Source: Dietzia aurantiaca (GTDB lineage Bacteria; Actinomycetota; Actinomycetes; Mycobacteriales; Mycobacteriaceae). Taken from it: 64,000 bases of DNA. Where the stretch lies: NCBI RefSeq assembly GCF_021033825.1, contig NZ_JAIFXZ010000002.1, positions 186,001 to 250,000 on the forward strand, written 5' to 3'. Below are positions 50,455 through 64,000 of the stretch, in pieces (within the stretch, counting starts at the first letter, position 1; each line of letters opens with the position of its first letter). Under the pieces are notes generated by a model that did not search any database, was not told where the DNA came from, and worked only from the letters and a program-made list of their open reading frames with translations. A program made the translations under genes and the position numbers.

Positions 50455-51767
50455 CCGTCCCCGAATCCCCGACCCTGCTGCTGCGTCGGGTCCGTCCCTA
50501 CGGCGAGGGGGACCCCGTAGACGTCCTCATCCGGGACGGACGCATCGCGGCGCTCGGGCCCGGCGCCGGCGAGGAGGCCCCCGCCGACGCTGAAGTACAC
50601 GATCTCGACGGCGCGGTCCTCCTCCCGGGTTTCGTCGATCTGCACACGCACCTGCGCGAGCCGGGCCGCGAGGACACCGAGACCATCGCCTCGGGGTCCG
50701 CGGCCGCAGCACTGGGCGGCTACACCGCCGTCTTCGCGATGGCCAACACACAGCCACCTCAGGACAACCAGACGGTCACCGACTCCGTGTGGCGGATCGG
50801 GCGCGAGGTCGGGTTGTGCGACGTCCATCCTGTCGGAGCAGTCACCGTCGGACTCAAGGGCGAGCAGCTCACAGAGATGGGGCAGATGGCCGACGGTGCG
50901 GCGAAGGTCAAGATCTTCTCGGACGACGGCATGTGCGTATACGACCCGCTGGTGATGCGTCGGGCCCTCGAGTATTCGGCCGGGCTCGGTGTCCTCATAG
51001 CCCAGCATGCCGAGGAGCCGCGGCTCACCCGTGGCGCCGTCGCACATGAGGGTCCGACGGCGGCACGCCTCGGTCTCACCGGCTGGCCCCGGTCCGCCGA
51101 GGAGTCCATCGTCGCCCGTGACGCGATCCTGGCGCGGGACGCCGGCGCGCGTGTGCACATCTGTCACGCCTCGACGACCGGGACTGTGGAACTGCTCGCG
51201 TGGGCGAAATCCCAGGGCATCTCGATCACCGCCGAGGTCACCCCCCATCATCTACTGCTGGACGACTCGCGACTGGAGACCTACGACGGCGTCTACCGGG
51301 TCAACCCCCCGCTTCGTGAGGCACACGATGCCCGCGCGCTCCGCGAGGCGCTGGTTTCCGGGGTCATCGACTGCGTCGCGACCGATCACGCACCCCACGC
51401 AGCACAGGAGAAGTGCTGTGAGTTCGCCGCGGCCCGCCCGGGAATGCTGGGGCTCGAGACCGCGCTCCCGATCGTCGCCGCACTCCTGATCGATTCCGGC
51501 GACATGACCTGGCGTGATCTCGCCCGCGTCATGAGCGTTCGACCCGCCGAGATCGCCGGTCTCACAGACCAAGGGCGACCGATCGAGGTGGGAGAGCCCG
51601 CAAACCTCGCCGTCGTCGACCCCGATTCCTCCTGGACGGTGATCGGCGAGGACCTCGCCAGCCTGTCCGCCAATACCCCCTACGAGGGGATGACATTCGC
51701 GGCGAGGGTGGTGGGCACCGTCTACCACGGGCGCATGACCAGCCGCGACGGGAAGGCACTCGCATGA
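50451..51767 (+). CDS. pyrC: Dihydroorotase (type I, PyrC)
   Basis: Cyclises carbamoyl aspartate to dihydroorotate. The 438-residue amidohydrolase carries the metal pair H65/H67 in [10 protein letters not shown], an internal [10 protein letters not shown] segment (family carbamylated-Lys/Asp region), HICHASTTG with further ligands, HHLLLDD and ATDHAPH with the catalytic Asp. ATGA overlap with the membrane-protein gene that follows. Confidence 0.96.
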
Positions 51768-52312
51768 ACCAGGACTTCTGGACAGCGCTCGTGATGATCG
51801 TCCTGCTGCTCCTCCTGATCGGTCTGATGACGCTGGGATGGCGCAACCGCAGCCGGTCGCAGGCGGGCCTGTTCGACTCGCTACCGCAGCCCCCCGCCGA
51901 CCCCGGCGCCGTGGTGCTGGGACCGCTGACCGGCGTCTACGTCGGGAGCACGGTGGCCGGGGACTGGCAGGCCAGGATCGCGCGCCCGCCGCTCGGGCAC
52001 CGTTCGGCCGCGACTCTCACGGCATACACCGGCGGGCTACTCCTCGAACTCGCCACCGACGTGGTGTGGATTCCCCGCGCCGACCTGATCGGCGTGCGCC
52101 GGACCTCCGCGCTGGCGAACAAGACCGTCCCCGGCGGAGGCATCCTCGCCGCCCGGTGGCAGGTCACCGCACCCCGTGGACGCACGGTCATCGACTCGGG
52201 CTTCCGGGCCGACGACAAAGACAGCTACCCGCGCTGGGAGGCGCTCCGCGGTGACGCCGCGCCCTCCGACCGGACCGACACCCCGACCTCCACCACCGAG
52301 GAGAAGCAGTGA
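51764..52312 (+). CDS. Conserved membrane protein of the pyr operon (Rv1382-like)
   Basis: Function unknown. One N-terminal membrane segment (about residues 7-27), then a beta-rich domain of about 120 residues ([40 protein letters not shown]) resembling the actinobacterial PH-like membrane proteins (PyrC-adjacent, bPH type), and a polar Thr/Pro/Glu tail. It overlaps pyrC (ATGA) and carA (GTGA), so it is fully embedded in the pyrimidine operon, a conserved position in mycobacterial relatives. A link to pyrimidine synthesis is suggested only by location. Confidence 0.82.
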   Translation: MNQDFWTALVMIVLLLLLIGLMTLGWRNRSRSQAGLFDSLPQPPADPGAVVLGPLTGVYVGSTVAGDWQARIARPPLGHRSAATLTAYTGGLLLELATDVVWIPRADLIGVRRTSALANKTVPGGGILAARWQVTAPRGRTVIDSGFRADDKDSYPRWEALRGDAAPSDRTDTPTSTTEEKQ

Positions 52313-53519
52313 CATCGCAGAACAACACGCCCGCGAAGCCAGGAGCACGCGAGCCCGCCGCGCTCGTCCTCGAGGACGGACGCATCCATCGCGGCACCGC
52401 CTTCGGCGCTCGCGGCACCACGCTCGGCGAGGCTGTCTTCACCACGGCGATGTCCGGCTACCAGGAGACGATGACGGACCCGTCGTACTGCCGGCAGATC
52501 GTCGTGACGACCGCACCCCAGATCGGTAACACCGGCTGGAACGACGAAGACGGCGAGTCGCTCCTCGACGGCGAGGACCGAGGCGGTCGGATCTGGGTGT
52601 CCGGCCTGGTCGTCCGTGATCTGTCGCGACGCGCCTCGAACTTCCGCGCGGAGCGCACACTCGAGGACGAGATGATCGCCCAGGGGATCATCGGCGTCGC
52701 CGACATCGACACCCGCGCGGTCGTACGGCACATCCGCGACCGGGGCGCCATGAAGGCCGGCATCTTCTCGGGTGAGGACCTGGCCGACGACGAGTCGATG
52801 GTCGCGACCGTGCGTGCGCAGGAATCCATGGCCGGGGCGTCCCTCTCTGACGAGGTCACCACGGAGAGTGCTTATGTCGTGGATCCCGCCGAGGGTGAGG
52901 CACGCTACTCGGTTGCCGCGCTGGACCTGGGAATCAAGTCCAACACCCCGCGGATGCTCGCCGAGCGCGGTGTGCGGGTTCACGTCATCCCCGCCTCGTC
53001 GACGCTGGCGGATGTGCTCGACCTGGACGTCGACGGCGTGTTCCTGTCTAACGGCCCCGGCGACCCCGCGACCGCCGACGCCGCGGTGCACCTGACCAAA
53101 GAGGTCCTGAGCCAGGGCATCCCGTTCTTCGGCATCTGCTTCGGTAACCAGATCCTCGGCCGCGCACTGGGCCTGGAGACCTACAAGATGCGCTTCGGCC
53201 ACCGGGGAACCAACATCCCCGTGATCGAGAAGGCCACCGGCAACGTGGCGATCACCTCGCAGAACCATGGTTTCGCGCTCCGTGCACCCGAGTCCGAGAC
53301 CTGGCAGACGCCGTGGGGATCGGCGAAGGTGACCCACATCTGCGCCAACGACGGGACCGTCGAGGGCGTCGCGCTCGCCGACGGCAGTGCGTTCTCCGTC
53401 CAGTACCACCCCGAGGCCGCGGCCGGCCCGCGTGACGCCGCCAACCTCTTCGACCGCTTCGTCGACCTGCTCGGTTCGTCCGACGCCGGTTCCGCAGACA
53501 CCAGAAAGGGCGCCCTCTG

Positions 53520-53520
<1 letters not shown>
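52309..53520 (+). CDS. carA: Carbamoyl-phosphate synthase small (glutaminase) subunit
   Basis: Hydrolyses glutamine and channels ammonia to CarB. The 403-residue protein has the CarA N-domain ([26 protein letters not shown]) and a class I amidotransferase domain with C277 in FFGICFGNQ and H367/E369 in VQYHPEA, a complete triad. GTG start overlapping the preceding gene by 4 bp; stop and carB ATG share one base (TGATG). Confidence 0.97.
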
Positions 53521-56878
<3,358 letters not shown>

Positions 56879-56882
<4 letters not shown>

Positions 56883-57730
56883 CCGAAACCCGCTCCCGGG
56901 CCTCGTTCGGTGCTCGTCTCCGGTCCACAGTCGCCGACCGCGGGAACCTGTGCGTGGGAATCGATCCGCACCCGGCGCTGCTCGAGGCCTGGGGGTTGGG
57001 GGTGGGCCCGGCCGGCGTCGCCGAGTTCTCCAGACGCGCGCTGGAGGCATTCGGCGACCTCGTCCCCGCGATCAAGCCCCAGGTGGCGTTCTTCGAGGAG
57101 CACGGTTCCGCTGGTATCGCCGTGCTCGAGGAGGTGCTCTCCTCGATCACGACGGCGGGAGCCCTCTCCGTCGCCGACGCCAAGCGCGGCGACATCGGGT
57201 CCACCATGGCGGGATACGCTCGGGCGTGGCTCGCCGACGGATCACCGCTCGCGTGTGACGCGCTCACCGTGTCGCCCTATCTCGGGGTGGGGTCGTTGGA
57301 TGCCGCGTTCGACGCCGCAGCCTCGACCGGACGCGGGCTGTTCGTGCTGGCACGTACGTCGAATCCGGAGGCCGGAGGGCTCCAGGGTGCGGCGGGGGCC
57401 GATGGAACCGTCGCGCAGTCGGTGGTCGACGAGATCGGGCGTCGGAACTTCGGTGCGTTCCCGGATGACGTGGGCTCGTTCGGCGTCGTCGTCGGTGCGA
57501 CGGTCGCGGACCCGCCCGTCCTCGAGCGGCTCCGGGGCCCGGTTCTCATGCCGGGGGTGGGGGAGCAGGGGGGCACACTCGCGGACGTGCGACGAATCGC
57601 CGGCCCGGCACTGCCCGCCACCCTGGTGAACGTCTCCCGGCACGTCCTGCGGGCGGGCCCCGACGTCGGCGCGATGCGTGCTGTCGTCACCGATCTCTCG
57701 GGGCAGTTCAGCTTCGCCGACGCCCCCTGA
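56879..57730 (+). CDS. pyrF: Orotidine 5'-phosphate decarboxylase (type 2)
   Basis: Final step to UMP. The 283-residue protein is of the longer actinobacterial/type 2 subfamily: catalytic D100-A-K102-R-G-D105 in [18 protein letters not shown] at the start and [11 protein letters not shown] near the end. The ATG at 56879 is fixed by ATGA overlap with carB. pyrD and pyrE are not in this operon. Confidence 0.96.
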
Positions 57731-57846
57731 GCACCGACTTCCTCTCGGTACCCACCTCTCACAGCGGTAACGGCCGCCGGGGCGCCGACGAGAGTATCGA
57801 CTGCAGTTTTCAGGCGTTTCGAGTCGCATCCACGAGCATGCAGGGC

Positions 57847-57852
57847 TAGTCT
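57847..57852 (+). promoter_or_regulatory. Candidate mihF -10 element (TAGTCT)
   Basis: TAGTCT fits TANNNT, nearly 300 nt before mihF; if used, the leader is long and includes the hairpin at 57898-57911. Confidence 0.3.
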
Positions 57853-58075
57853 GCCTCTAACCTCAAAACGTCAAACCGCATGTCAGGCAGGGTTCCACAC
57901 GGGCCCCCGTGCGGGTGCACGGCCAACCGGCCGCGTACTGTTGCTGAGGTCATCAGGCCCGATGCGGTCGCCGGCTCCGCCAGGGAGGCGGTACCGCCCG
58001 GGTACGGTGAGCACGAGGGAGCGCCCGCTTCCGGAACGATCCGCAGCCCGCGGACGCGCCGGGGACGGTCACCGC

Positions 58076-58092
58076 ACACCAGACGCTGGTGT
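58076..58092. repeat. Inverted repeat in the mihF upstream region
   Basis: acaccag-acg-ctggtgt, a perfect 7-bp stem, about 57 bp before the mihF start and just ahead of TACCTT. A possible operator or autoregulatory site. Confidence 0.35.
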
Positions 58093-58148
58093 CCTACCTT
58101 GGACATCCGCGTGAGTCATGAGACACACACGAACGAGACGGAGGAATT

Positions 58149-58472
58149 GTGGCCCTTCCCCAGTTGACCGATGAGCAGCGCGCTGCTGCTCTGGAGAAGG
58201 CGGCTGCGGCCCGTCGTGCCCGGGCTGAGCTCAAGGAGCGCCTGAAGCGCGGCGGCACCGACCTCAAGCAGGTGCTCAAGGACGCTGAGACCGATGAGAT
58301 CCTCGGCAAGATGAAGGTCTCGGCGCTGCTCGAGGCTCTGCCCAAGGTCGGCAAGGTCAAGGCTCAGGAGATCATGACCGAGCTGGAGATCGCGCCCACG
58401 CGTCGCCTGCGTGGTCTCGGTGACCGCCAGCGCCGCGCGCTGCTCGAGCGGTTCGACTTCACGGTCGACTGA
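58149..58472 (+). CDS. mihF: Actinobacterial integration host factor mIHF
   Basis: Nucleoid-associated DNA-binding and bending protein, essential in mycobacteria and required for L5 phage integration there. The 107-residue protein is helical: an Ala/Arg/Lys-rich N-terminal helix, then an S13-like helix-two-turn-helix domain ([42 protein letters not shown]). GTG at 58149 has gaggaatt just upstream. gmk starts 7 bp after the stop, the conserved mihF-gmk-rpoZ-coaBC order. Confidence 0.96.
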   Translation: MALPQLTDEQRAAALEKAAAARRARAELKERLKRGGTDLKQVLKDAETDEILGKMKVSALLEALPKVGKVKAQEIMTELEIAPTRRLRGLGDRQRRALLERFDFTVD

Positions 58473-58479
58473 TCGACGC

Positions 58480-59079
58480 ATGAACACACCGTCGCCCGGG
58501 GCGAACAACCCGGAGACGACGGCGATGAGGGGCCGGCTGATCGTCTTGGCCGGCCCCTCCGCTGTCGGCAAGTCAACCGTTGTAGCCCGCCTTCGCGAGC
58601 GCGTCTCGGATCTCTACTTCAGCGTCTCGATGACCACCCGGGCCCCGCGACCCGGTGAGGTCCACGGGCACGACTACTTCTTCGTGTCGACGGACGAGTT
58701 CCGGGACGCCGTAGCCGAGGGCCGCATGCTCGAGTGGGCGGAGATCCATCGCGGACTCCAGTTGTCCGGCACCCCCGCCGAACCTGTCCACGAGGCGCTG
58801 GAGGCGGGGCGGCCGGTTCTCATCGAGGTCGACCTCGAAGGCGTCCGCCAGATCCGCGAGTCGATCCCGGAGGGGCGAACGGTCTTCCTGGCCCCGCCGT
58901 CCTGGGAGGAACTCGAGCAGCGGCTTCGCGGTCGCGGCACGGAGCCGAACGAGGTCGTGGCGCGCCGCCTCGAGACCGCGAAGGTCGAAATGGACGCCCG
59001 CGGCGAGTTCGACGAGGTCGTCGTCAACGACGAACTCGAAACCGCAGTCGATCAATTGGTATCATTGCTGGTCGGCTAG
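58480..59079 (+). CDS. gmk: Guanylate kinase
   Basis: Phosphorylates GMP to GDP. Taken from ATG 58480 the protein has 199 residues with Walker A GPSAVGKS at 25-32, the GMP-binding region [25 protein letters not shown], and the LID segment [19 protein letters not shown] at 58525 ([10 protein letters not shown]) has a better purine-rich upstream and would drop a disordered 15-residue leader; the frame open before 58480 overlaps mihF and is rejected. Confidence 0.93.
   Translation: MNTPSPGANNPETTAMRGRLIVLAGPSAVGKSTVVARLRERVSDLYFSVSMTTRAPRPGEVHGHDYFFVSTDEFRDAVAEGRMLEWAEIHRGLQLSGTPAEPVHEALEAGRPVLIEVDLEGVRQIRESIPEGRTVFLAPPSWEELEQRLRGRGTEPNEVVARRLETAKVEMDARGEFDEVVVNDELETAVDQLVSLLVG
59060..59065 (+). 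promoter_or_regulatory. Possible internal promoter for rpoZ
   Basis: TATCAT inside the 3' end of gmk is close to the TATAAT consensus, unusual in such GC-rich DNA; transcription would begin just before the hairpin at 59086. The -35 is poor. Confidence 0.3.
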
Positions 59080-59085
59080 TGCCGT

Positions 59086-59117
59086 CGCCCGGGTACCACG
59101 TCAGTGTGGCCCGGGCG
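59086..59117 (+). terminator. Hairpin between gmk and rpoZ
   Basis: cgcccggg (59086-59093) pairs with cccgggcg (59110-59117) around an inner ccac/gtgg stem. It may attenuate transcription between gmk and rpoZ or lie in an rpoZ leader. Confidence 0.5.
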
Positions 59118-59169
59118 AGGGCCGAAACTTCCCGCATCACCCAGGCTTGTACCCAGAGGAGAACCCATA

Positions 59170-59454
59170 GTGGTCACCACCGAGGCCGCAGCGGCCACCC
59201 CGCTGTACGACACCCCGATCGGCATCACCAACCCCCCGATCGATGAGCTTCTCGAGCGGGCGTCCTCCAAGTACGCACTCGTGATCTTCGCCGCGAAGCG
59301 CGCTCGGCAGATCAACTCGTACTACAACCAGATCGAAGAGGGGATCCTCGAGTACGTCGGACCGCTCGTCGATCCCGGTCTGCACGAGAAGCCTCTGACC
59401 ATCGCCCTTCGCGAACTCCACTCCGACCTTCTCGACTGCGCCGAGGGCGAGTGA
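59170..59454 (+). CDS. rpoZ: RNA polymerase omega subunit
   Basis: Small subunit that helps fold and place beta-prime. The 94-residue protein shows [31 protein letters not shown] and the end [16 protein letters not shown], the actinobacterial omega pattern. GTG at 59170 follows agaggag by 7-8 nt. The stop overlaps coaBC as GTGA. Confidence 0.96.
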   Translation: MVTTEAAAATPLYDTPIGITNPPIDELLERASSKYALVIFAAKRARQINSYYNQIEEGILEYVGPLVDPGLHEKPLTIALRELHSDLLDCAEGE

Positions 59455-60695
59455 CCCCCGAGGGGGACGACAGACGCGCGATGCGTGTCGTCGTCGGCGT
59501 CGGAGGCGGGATCGCCGCCTATAAGGCCTGTGGCCTCATCAGGCTCCTCACCGAGTCCGGTTGCCACGTCGACGTCGTCCCCACAGAGGCGGCCCTGAAC
59601 TTCGTCGGGGCCGCCACCTTCGAGGCACTGTCGGGGAACCCGGTGTCCACCGGTGTGTTCTCGGATGTGCCCTCCGTCCGCCACGTCGCACTGGGGCAGA
59701 AGGCCGATCTGGTCGTCATCGCCCCCGCCACGGCGGATCTGATGGCCCGTGCGGCGTCCGGCCGCGCTGATGACCTGCTCACTTCCACCTTGTTGACCGC
59801 CAGGGGCCCGGTGTTGCTCGCTCCGGCGATGCACACCGAGATGTGGGAGCACCCGGCGACGCAGCGGAACGTCGAGACCCTGCGCGGAGACGGACTCCAC
59901 GTGATGCCCCCGGCCCGCGGCCGCCTCACGGGTGCGGATACCGGCGCGGGACGGCTGCCCGAGCCCGCCGACATCGCCCGATTGGCGCGGTTGCTCCTCG
60001 ACGGCGGTTCGCTTCCCTGGGACCTGGCCGGAAAACACATCGTCGTCACCTCCGGCGGGACGCGTGAGGAGATCGACCCGGTTCGATTCCTCGGGAATCG
60101 CAGTTCCGGAAAACAGGGACATGCGCTGGCAGCACTCGCGGTCGCCCGGGGCGCCGAGGTGACACTGGTGACTTCCGCGGATCTCCCGACACCGCCCGCG
60201 GTCACCGAGGTGAGGATCGAATCGGCCCGGGAGCTCCGCGAAGAGACGCTGCGCGCGGCCGCCACGGCCGATGTCGTGATCAAGGCGGCCGCAGTGGCCG
60301 ATTTCCGGCCCAGTCACGTGTCGGAATCGAAATTGAAGAAGGGGACCGGCGCGGAACCGGCCGAGATCCGACTCGAGCGCAACCCCGATATCCTCGCCGA
60401 TCTCGTCGCCGCGCGCGGCCGCGGCGAGGTGCCCACCTCGTGTCTGCTCGTCGGCTTCGCCGCGGAGACCGGTGACGCGTCCGGGTCCGTCCTCGAGCAC
60501 GGTCGGGCGAAACTGGCCCGGAAGGGGTGCGACCTCCTCGTCGTCAACGAGGTCGGTCGGGACACCACATTCGGCAGAGACCACAACGGGGGTTGGATTC
60601 TCGATTCCGACGGCGGGGAGATACTCGTCGACCGCGCGAGCAAGGACGTCCTCGCCGGGCGCATCCTCGACGCGGTGGTGGAACGGTCCCGCTGA
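59451..60695 (+). CDS. coaBC: Bifunctional phosphopantothenoylcysteine decarboxylase / phosphopantothenate-cysteine ligase
   Basis: Two consecutive steps of coenzyme A synthesis. In 414 residues the CoaC half (about 10-190) has GGGIAAYKA for FMN, catalytic H78 in VRHVALG and PAMHTEMW; the usual GxGRMxEP reads GAGRLPEP. The CoaB half (about 200-405) has [29 protein letters not shown] and AAVADFRP with downstream KLKK lysines. The true N-terminus may be the internal ATG at 59481 ([10 protein letters not shown]), which removes a 10-residue charged leader, but GTGA coupling to rpoZ supports 59451. Confidence 0.95.
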   Translation: MTPEGDDRRAMRVVVGVGGGIAAYKACGLIRLLTESGCHVDVVPTEAALNFVGAATFEALSGNPVSTGVFSDVPSVRHVALGQKADLVVIAPATADLMARAASGRADDLLTSTLLTARGPVLLAPAMHTEMWEHPATQRNVETLRGDGLHVMPPARGRLTGADTGAGRLPEPADIARLARLLLDGGSLPWDLAGKHIVVTSGGTREEIDPVRFLGNRSSGKQGHALAALAVARGAEVTLVTSADLPTPPAVTEVRIESARELREETLRAAATADVVIKAAAVADFRPSHVSESKLKKGTGAEPAEIRLERNPDILADLVAARGRGEVPTSCLLVGFAAETGDASGSVLEHGRAKLARKGCDLLVVNEVGRDTTFGRDHNGGWILDSDGGEILVDRASKDVLAGRILDAVVERSR

Positions 60696-60728
60696 AGGAC
60701 CGCGCGCAGTGACGTGGGACGCACCGAC

Positions 60729-60734
60729 TAGTCT
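60729..60734 (+). promoter_or_regulatory. Candidate metK -10 element (TAGTCT)
   Basis: TAGTCT fits TANNNT, about 57 nt before the start codon. The 96-bp gap holds no recognisable SAM riboswitch. Confidence 0.35.
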
Positions 60735-60775
60735 GTTCTCACGCGGTCGGCGACGACCGCACGCGATCCGACGAT

Positions 60776-60784
60776 GGAAGAGAG
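60776..60784 (+). promoter_or_regulatory. Shine-Dalgarno of metK
   Basis: ggaagagag, 7 nt before GTG 60792; it overlaps the alternative ATG at 60774 and argues against it. Confidence 0.65.
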
Positions 60785-60791
60785 AATCACT

Positions 60792-62006
<1,215 letters not shown>

Positions 62007-62049
62007 CTCGACCTCTCGTCTGTCGTAGCGGGATGCGAGGATCCCCTAC

Positions 62050-64000
62050 GTGACGACCACACGGCCAGCGACCCGGGCCCCGGCGGCTGACGCCCCGGTG
62101 GCCCGGGTCCTGCCTCTGCTCGGGGTGCCGCATCTGGACCGCGAGTTCGACTATCTGGTGCCCGAGTCCCTGACTGGGCAGGCACTGCCGGGCACGCGTG
62201 TGCGGGTTCGCTTCGCCGGTCGGTTGGTCGATGGATTCGTCATCGCGCGTTCGGGGGAGTCGGAGCATCGGGGCGAGTTGGCGTGGTTGGAGCGCGTCGT
62301 CTCGCCGGAGGCGGTGCTCACGCCCGCGTTGTTCGAGCTGGTGGAGGCGGTCGCGCGCCGGTGGATGGGCATGCGTTCGGATGTCATCCGGTTGGCGGTC
62401 CCTCCGCGACACGCCGCCGCGGAGAAGTCCGTGCCGGAGCCCCTCGAGCCGCTCGGGGTGACCACGGGCCCGGTCGAGCTCCCCGAGGGCTGGGACGACC
62501 ACCCGATGGTCTCCAGGTTCCTCGAGGCCGCCACCGCCGGGATCCCCGCGCGAGCGGTCTGGACGGCCCCACCCGGCCGGGATTGGGCCACGGCTCTGGC
62601 GTCGCTGGCGGACTCGGTCAGACGCAGGGGCCTGCAGGTTCTGTTGATCGTTCCGGACCAGCGGGATGTCGACCGTCTCACGGAGGCGTGCCGGGCGGCC
62701 GTGGGGGGAGGAGCGGCCGGCCGGGATCTCGTCGCGGATCTGTCCGCGGGTGTCGGCCCTTCCGCGCGCTACCGGCGCTGGCTGAGGGCGACCCGGGGCC
62801 ATGCGCGAATCGTCGTGGGCACCCGGAGCGCGGTGTTCGCCCCGCTTCCGGAACTCGGTCTGATCGTCCTGCACGATGACGGCGACGATTCCTTCGTCGA
62901 GCCGCGGGCGCCGTACCCGCATACGCGTGAAGTGGCGGTTCAGCGTTCACTTCTCGACGAGACCCCGCTCATGTTCAGTTCTGTCGACCGGACGCCGGAG
63001 GTCGCGGAGTACGTCCGGTCGGGCTGGGCCCACGAGGTACGTCCGCGGACGGGTCTCATCAGGGAACTCGCTCCCCGGGTCATCGCGGTGACCGATGCCG
63101 ATCCGATCCAGGCGCGGGACGTGGCCGGGGGTCGCACCAGGTTGCCGGCCGTCGCGCTCACCATGGCGCGGGAGGCGCTCGACGTGGATGCGCCGGTGTT
63201 GGTTCAGGTTCCGCGTAAGGGCTACATCCCCACCCTGCTGTGCGGTTCATGTCGGGCGCCCGCGCGGTGCCGACGGTGCAACGGCCCCATCAGGGCCGGC
63301 CGCATGGACGAGGTCTACGGGCCGGTGGATCTCGCGTGTGGTTGGTGTGGCGCACCGGAGACCGGATTCCGGTGCGTCGCGTGTGGGTCCAGGGCGCTTC
63401 GTGCCGGCGTGGTCGGCGCCGGAAGGACCGCCGAGGAACTCGGACGGATGTTCCCGGGGGTGAGGGTGCGGACGAGTAGGGGAGGAGAGACCCTCGATTC
63501 CGTCCCCGCCGCCCCTGCGATCATCGTGTCGACCCCGGGGGCTGAACCGGTCGCCGAGGGGGGGTACGGCGCCGCGCTACTACTCGACTCGTGGGCCCTG
63601 CTCGGCAGGCCTGACCTGCGTGCGGTCCAGAAGGCACTGAGGCTCTGGATCGGCGCGGCGGGCCTGGTCCGCCCCGCCGAGGAAGGTGGCCGGATCTTTC
63701 TGTCGGCGGATTCCGAATCGCCGGTGTCGCAGGCGCTGGTGAGATGGGCTCCGCAGGCCTGGGCGGAGCGTGAGCTGGCGGACCGGGCCGAGGTGGGGTT
63801 CCCGCCGGCGGTGCACATGATCGCCGTCGACGGCCCGGCGACCGCGCTTTCCGAGTTCCTCGATGGCTTCCGGCTCATCGATCGTGTCGAGGTACTGGGC
63901 CCGGTGGACCTCCCTGAGGGTGAGGAGCTTCCCGGTCAGGAGCAGATCGAGGATCCGGAACGACTACTGCTACGGATCCCTCCCGCCGACCTCCCCGTGG
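62050..64000 (+). CDS. priA: PriA-like primosomal protein N' without ATPase motifs (3' end beyond window)
   Basis: Relative of the replication-restart helicase PriA. GTG at 62050 opens an uninterrupted frame of about 650 codons to the window edge. The N-terminal 3'BD-like domain (VLPLLGVPHLDREFDYLVP) is good. Where PriA has a Walker A the protein reads APPGRDWATAL, with no GKT, and the DEEH box is replaced by HDDGDDSF, so ATP hydrolysis is not expected. This is known for actinobacterial PriA. Eight Cys in four CxxC pairs (CGSC, CRRC, CGWC, CVAC, about codons 398-450) keep the zinc-binding region. It probably acts as a fork-recognition or scaffold protein. Confidence 0.88.
   Translation, partial: MTTTRPATRAPAADAPVARVLPLLGVPHLDREFDYLVPESLTGQALPGTRVRVRFAGRLVDGFVIARSGESEHRGELAWLERVVSPEAVLTPALFELVEAVARRWMGMRSDVIRLAVPPRHAAAEKSVPEPLEPLGVTTGPVELPEGWDDHPMVSRFLEAATAGIPARAVWTAPPGRDWATALASLADSVRRRGLQVLLIVPDQRDVDRLTEACRAAVGGGAAGRDLVADLSAGVGPSARYRRWLRATRGHARIVVGTRSAVFAPLPELGLIVLHDDGDDSFVEPRAPYPHTREVAVQRSLLDETPLMFSSVDRTPEVAEYVRSGWAHEVRPRTGLIRELAPRVIAVTDADPIQARDVAGGRTRLPAVALTMAREALDVDAPVLVQVPRKGYIPTLLCGSCRAPARCRRCNGPIRAGRMDEVYGPVDLACGWCGAPETGFRCVACGSRALRAGVVGAGRTAEELGRMFPGVRVRTSRGGETLDSVPAAPAIIVSTPGAEPVAEGGYGAALLLDSWALLGRPDLRAVQKALRLWIGAAGLVRPAEEGGRIFLSADSESPVSQALVRWAPQAWAERELADRAEVGFPPAVHMIAVDGPATALSEFLDGFRLIDRVEVLGPVDLPEGEELPGQEQIEDPERLLLRIPPADLPV

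Larger units (their letters stand above)
57731..58148. other. Long gene-free interval between pyrF and mihF
   Basis: 418 bp with no credible gene. It holds a TAGTCT -10 candidate (57847-57852), an AT-richer stretch about 57853-57885 unlike the surrounding DNA, a cacggg-cc-cccgtg hairpin (57898-57911, possibly the pyr terminator), and a 7-bp inverted repeat acaccag-acg-ctggtgt (58076-58092) close to a TACCTT element. Several regulators may act on mihF here; none can be named. Confidence 0.5.

Noticed and set aside
57880-58167. A 95-codon frame upstream of mihF
   Set aside because: Basic, low-complexity, ends within mihF in another frame, and has no start signal; treated as non-coding.
60696-60791. 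SAM riboswitch ahead of metK
   Set aside because: The gap is under 100 bp and shows none of the paired elements of known SAM riboswitches.

Overview
The window is a contiguous piece of chromosome from a high-GC actinobacterium of the mycolic-acid group (Mycobacteriales/Corynebacteriales). Four things support this: a PI-mannoside lipid cluster (pgsA, patA, pimA), an AftC-type arabinofuranosyltransferase, the coproporphyrin-dependent heme genes (hemE, hemY/cgoX, hemQ/chdC), and a gene order that follows blocks I recall from M. tuberculosis (Rv2678c-Rv2669, Rv2614c-Rv2604c, Rv2594c-Rv2572c, Rv2559c-Rv2533c, Rv1379-Rv1402). The joins between blocks differ, for example nusB runs straight into pyrR. 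A Dietzia-like or rhodococcal relative is my best guess, but genus cannot be settled from this stretch. Nearly everything is core housekeeping. I found no insertion sequence, prophage, CRISPR array or defence island.

Layout. 1-2.9 kb: heme genes. 3.0-7.0 kb, minus strand: ribD-like reductase, secreted hydrolase-like protein, aftC, msrB. 7.1-9.0 kb: zapE, a GNAT acetyltransferase and a decayed glycosyltransferase remnant. 9.0-9.8 kb: tRNA genes Gly-Cys-Val on minus and Val on plus, around a gene-free gap. 9.9-16.6 kb: a DsbA/FrnE protein, then thrS, HIT phosphorylase, pgsA, patA, pimA and a LemA-like membrane protein. 16.7-20.2 kb: pdxS, tesB, pdxT, yebC. 20.3-28.9 kb: ruvCAB under an SOS box, then yajC-secD-secF-apt-rel. 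28.9-38.0 kb: cyclophilin, MBL hydrolase, hisS, zinc metallopeptidase, aspS, Tat-exported phosphodiesterase, rarA. 38.1-48.9 kb: alaS, ruvX, mltG, aroE, aroC, aroK, aroB, pepQ, efp, nusB. 48.9-57.7 kb: a complete de novo pyrimidine operon except pyrD/pyrE (pyrR-B-C-membrane protein-carA-carB-pyrF). 58.1-64 kb: mihF, gmk, rpoZ, coaBC, metK and the first part of priA, which runs off the right edge.

Most genes are packed with 1-11 bp ATGA/GTGA/TGATG overlaps, implying translational coupling in long operons. Convergent gene pairs are separated by strong bidirectional hairpin terminators. Regulatory signals visible in the DNA include a LexA box before ruvC, a PyrR-binding RNA loop just ahead of the pyrR Shine-Dalgarno, and several TANNNT -10 elements, three of them placed 6 nt before a start codon as expected for leaderless transcripts.

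No undescribed multi-gene system was recognised. The most notable oddities are a hydrolase that keeps Asp and His but has lost the nucleophilic Ser, a glycosyltransferase fossil beside the tRNAs, a PriA without Walker motifs, a possible leaderless small ORF coupled to tesB, and the absence of the dehydroquinase gene from an otherwise full aro cluster.
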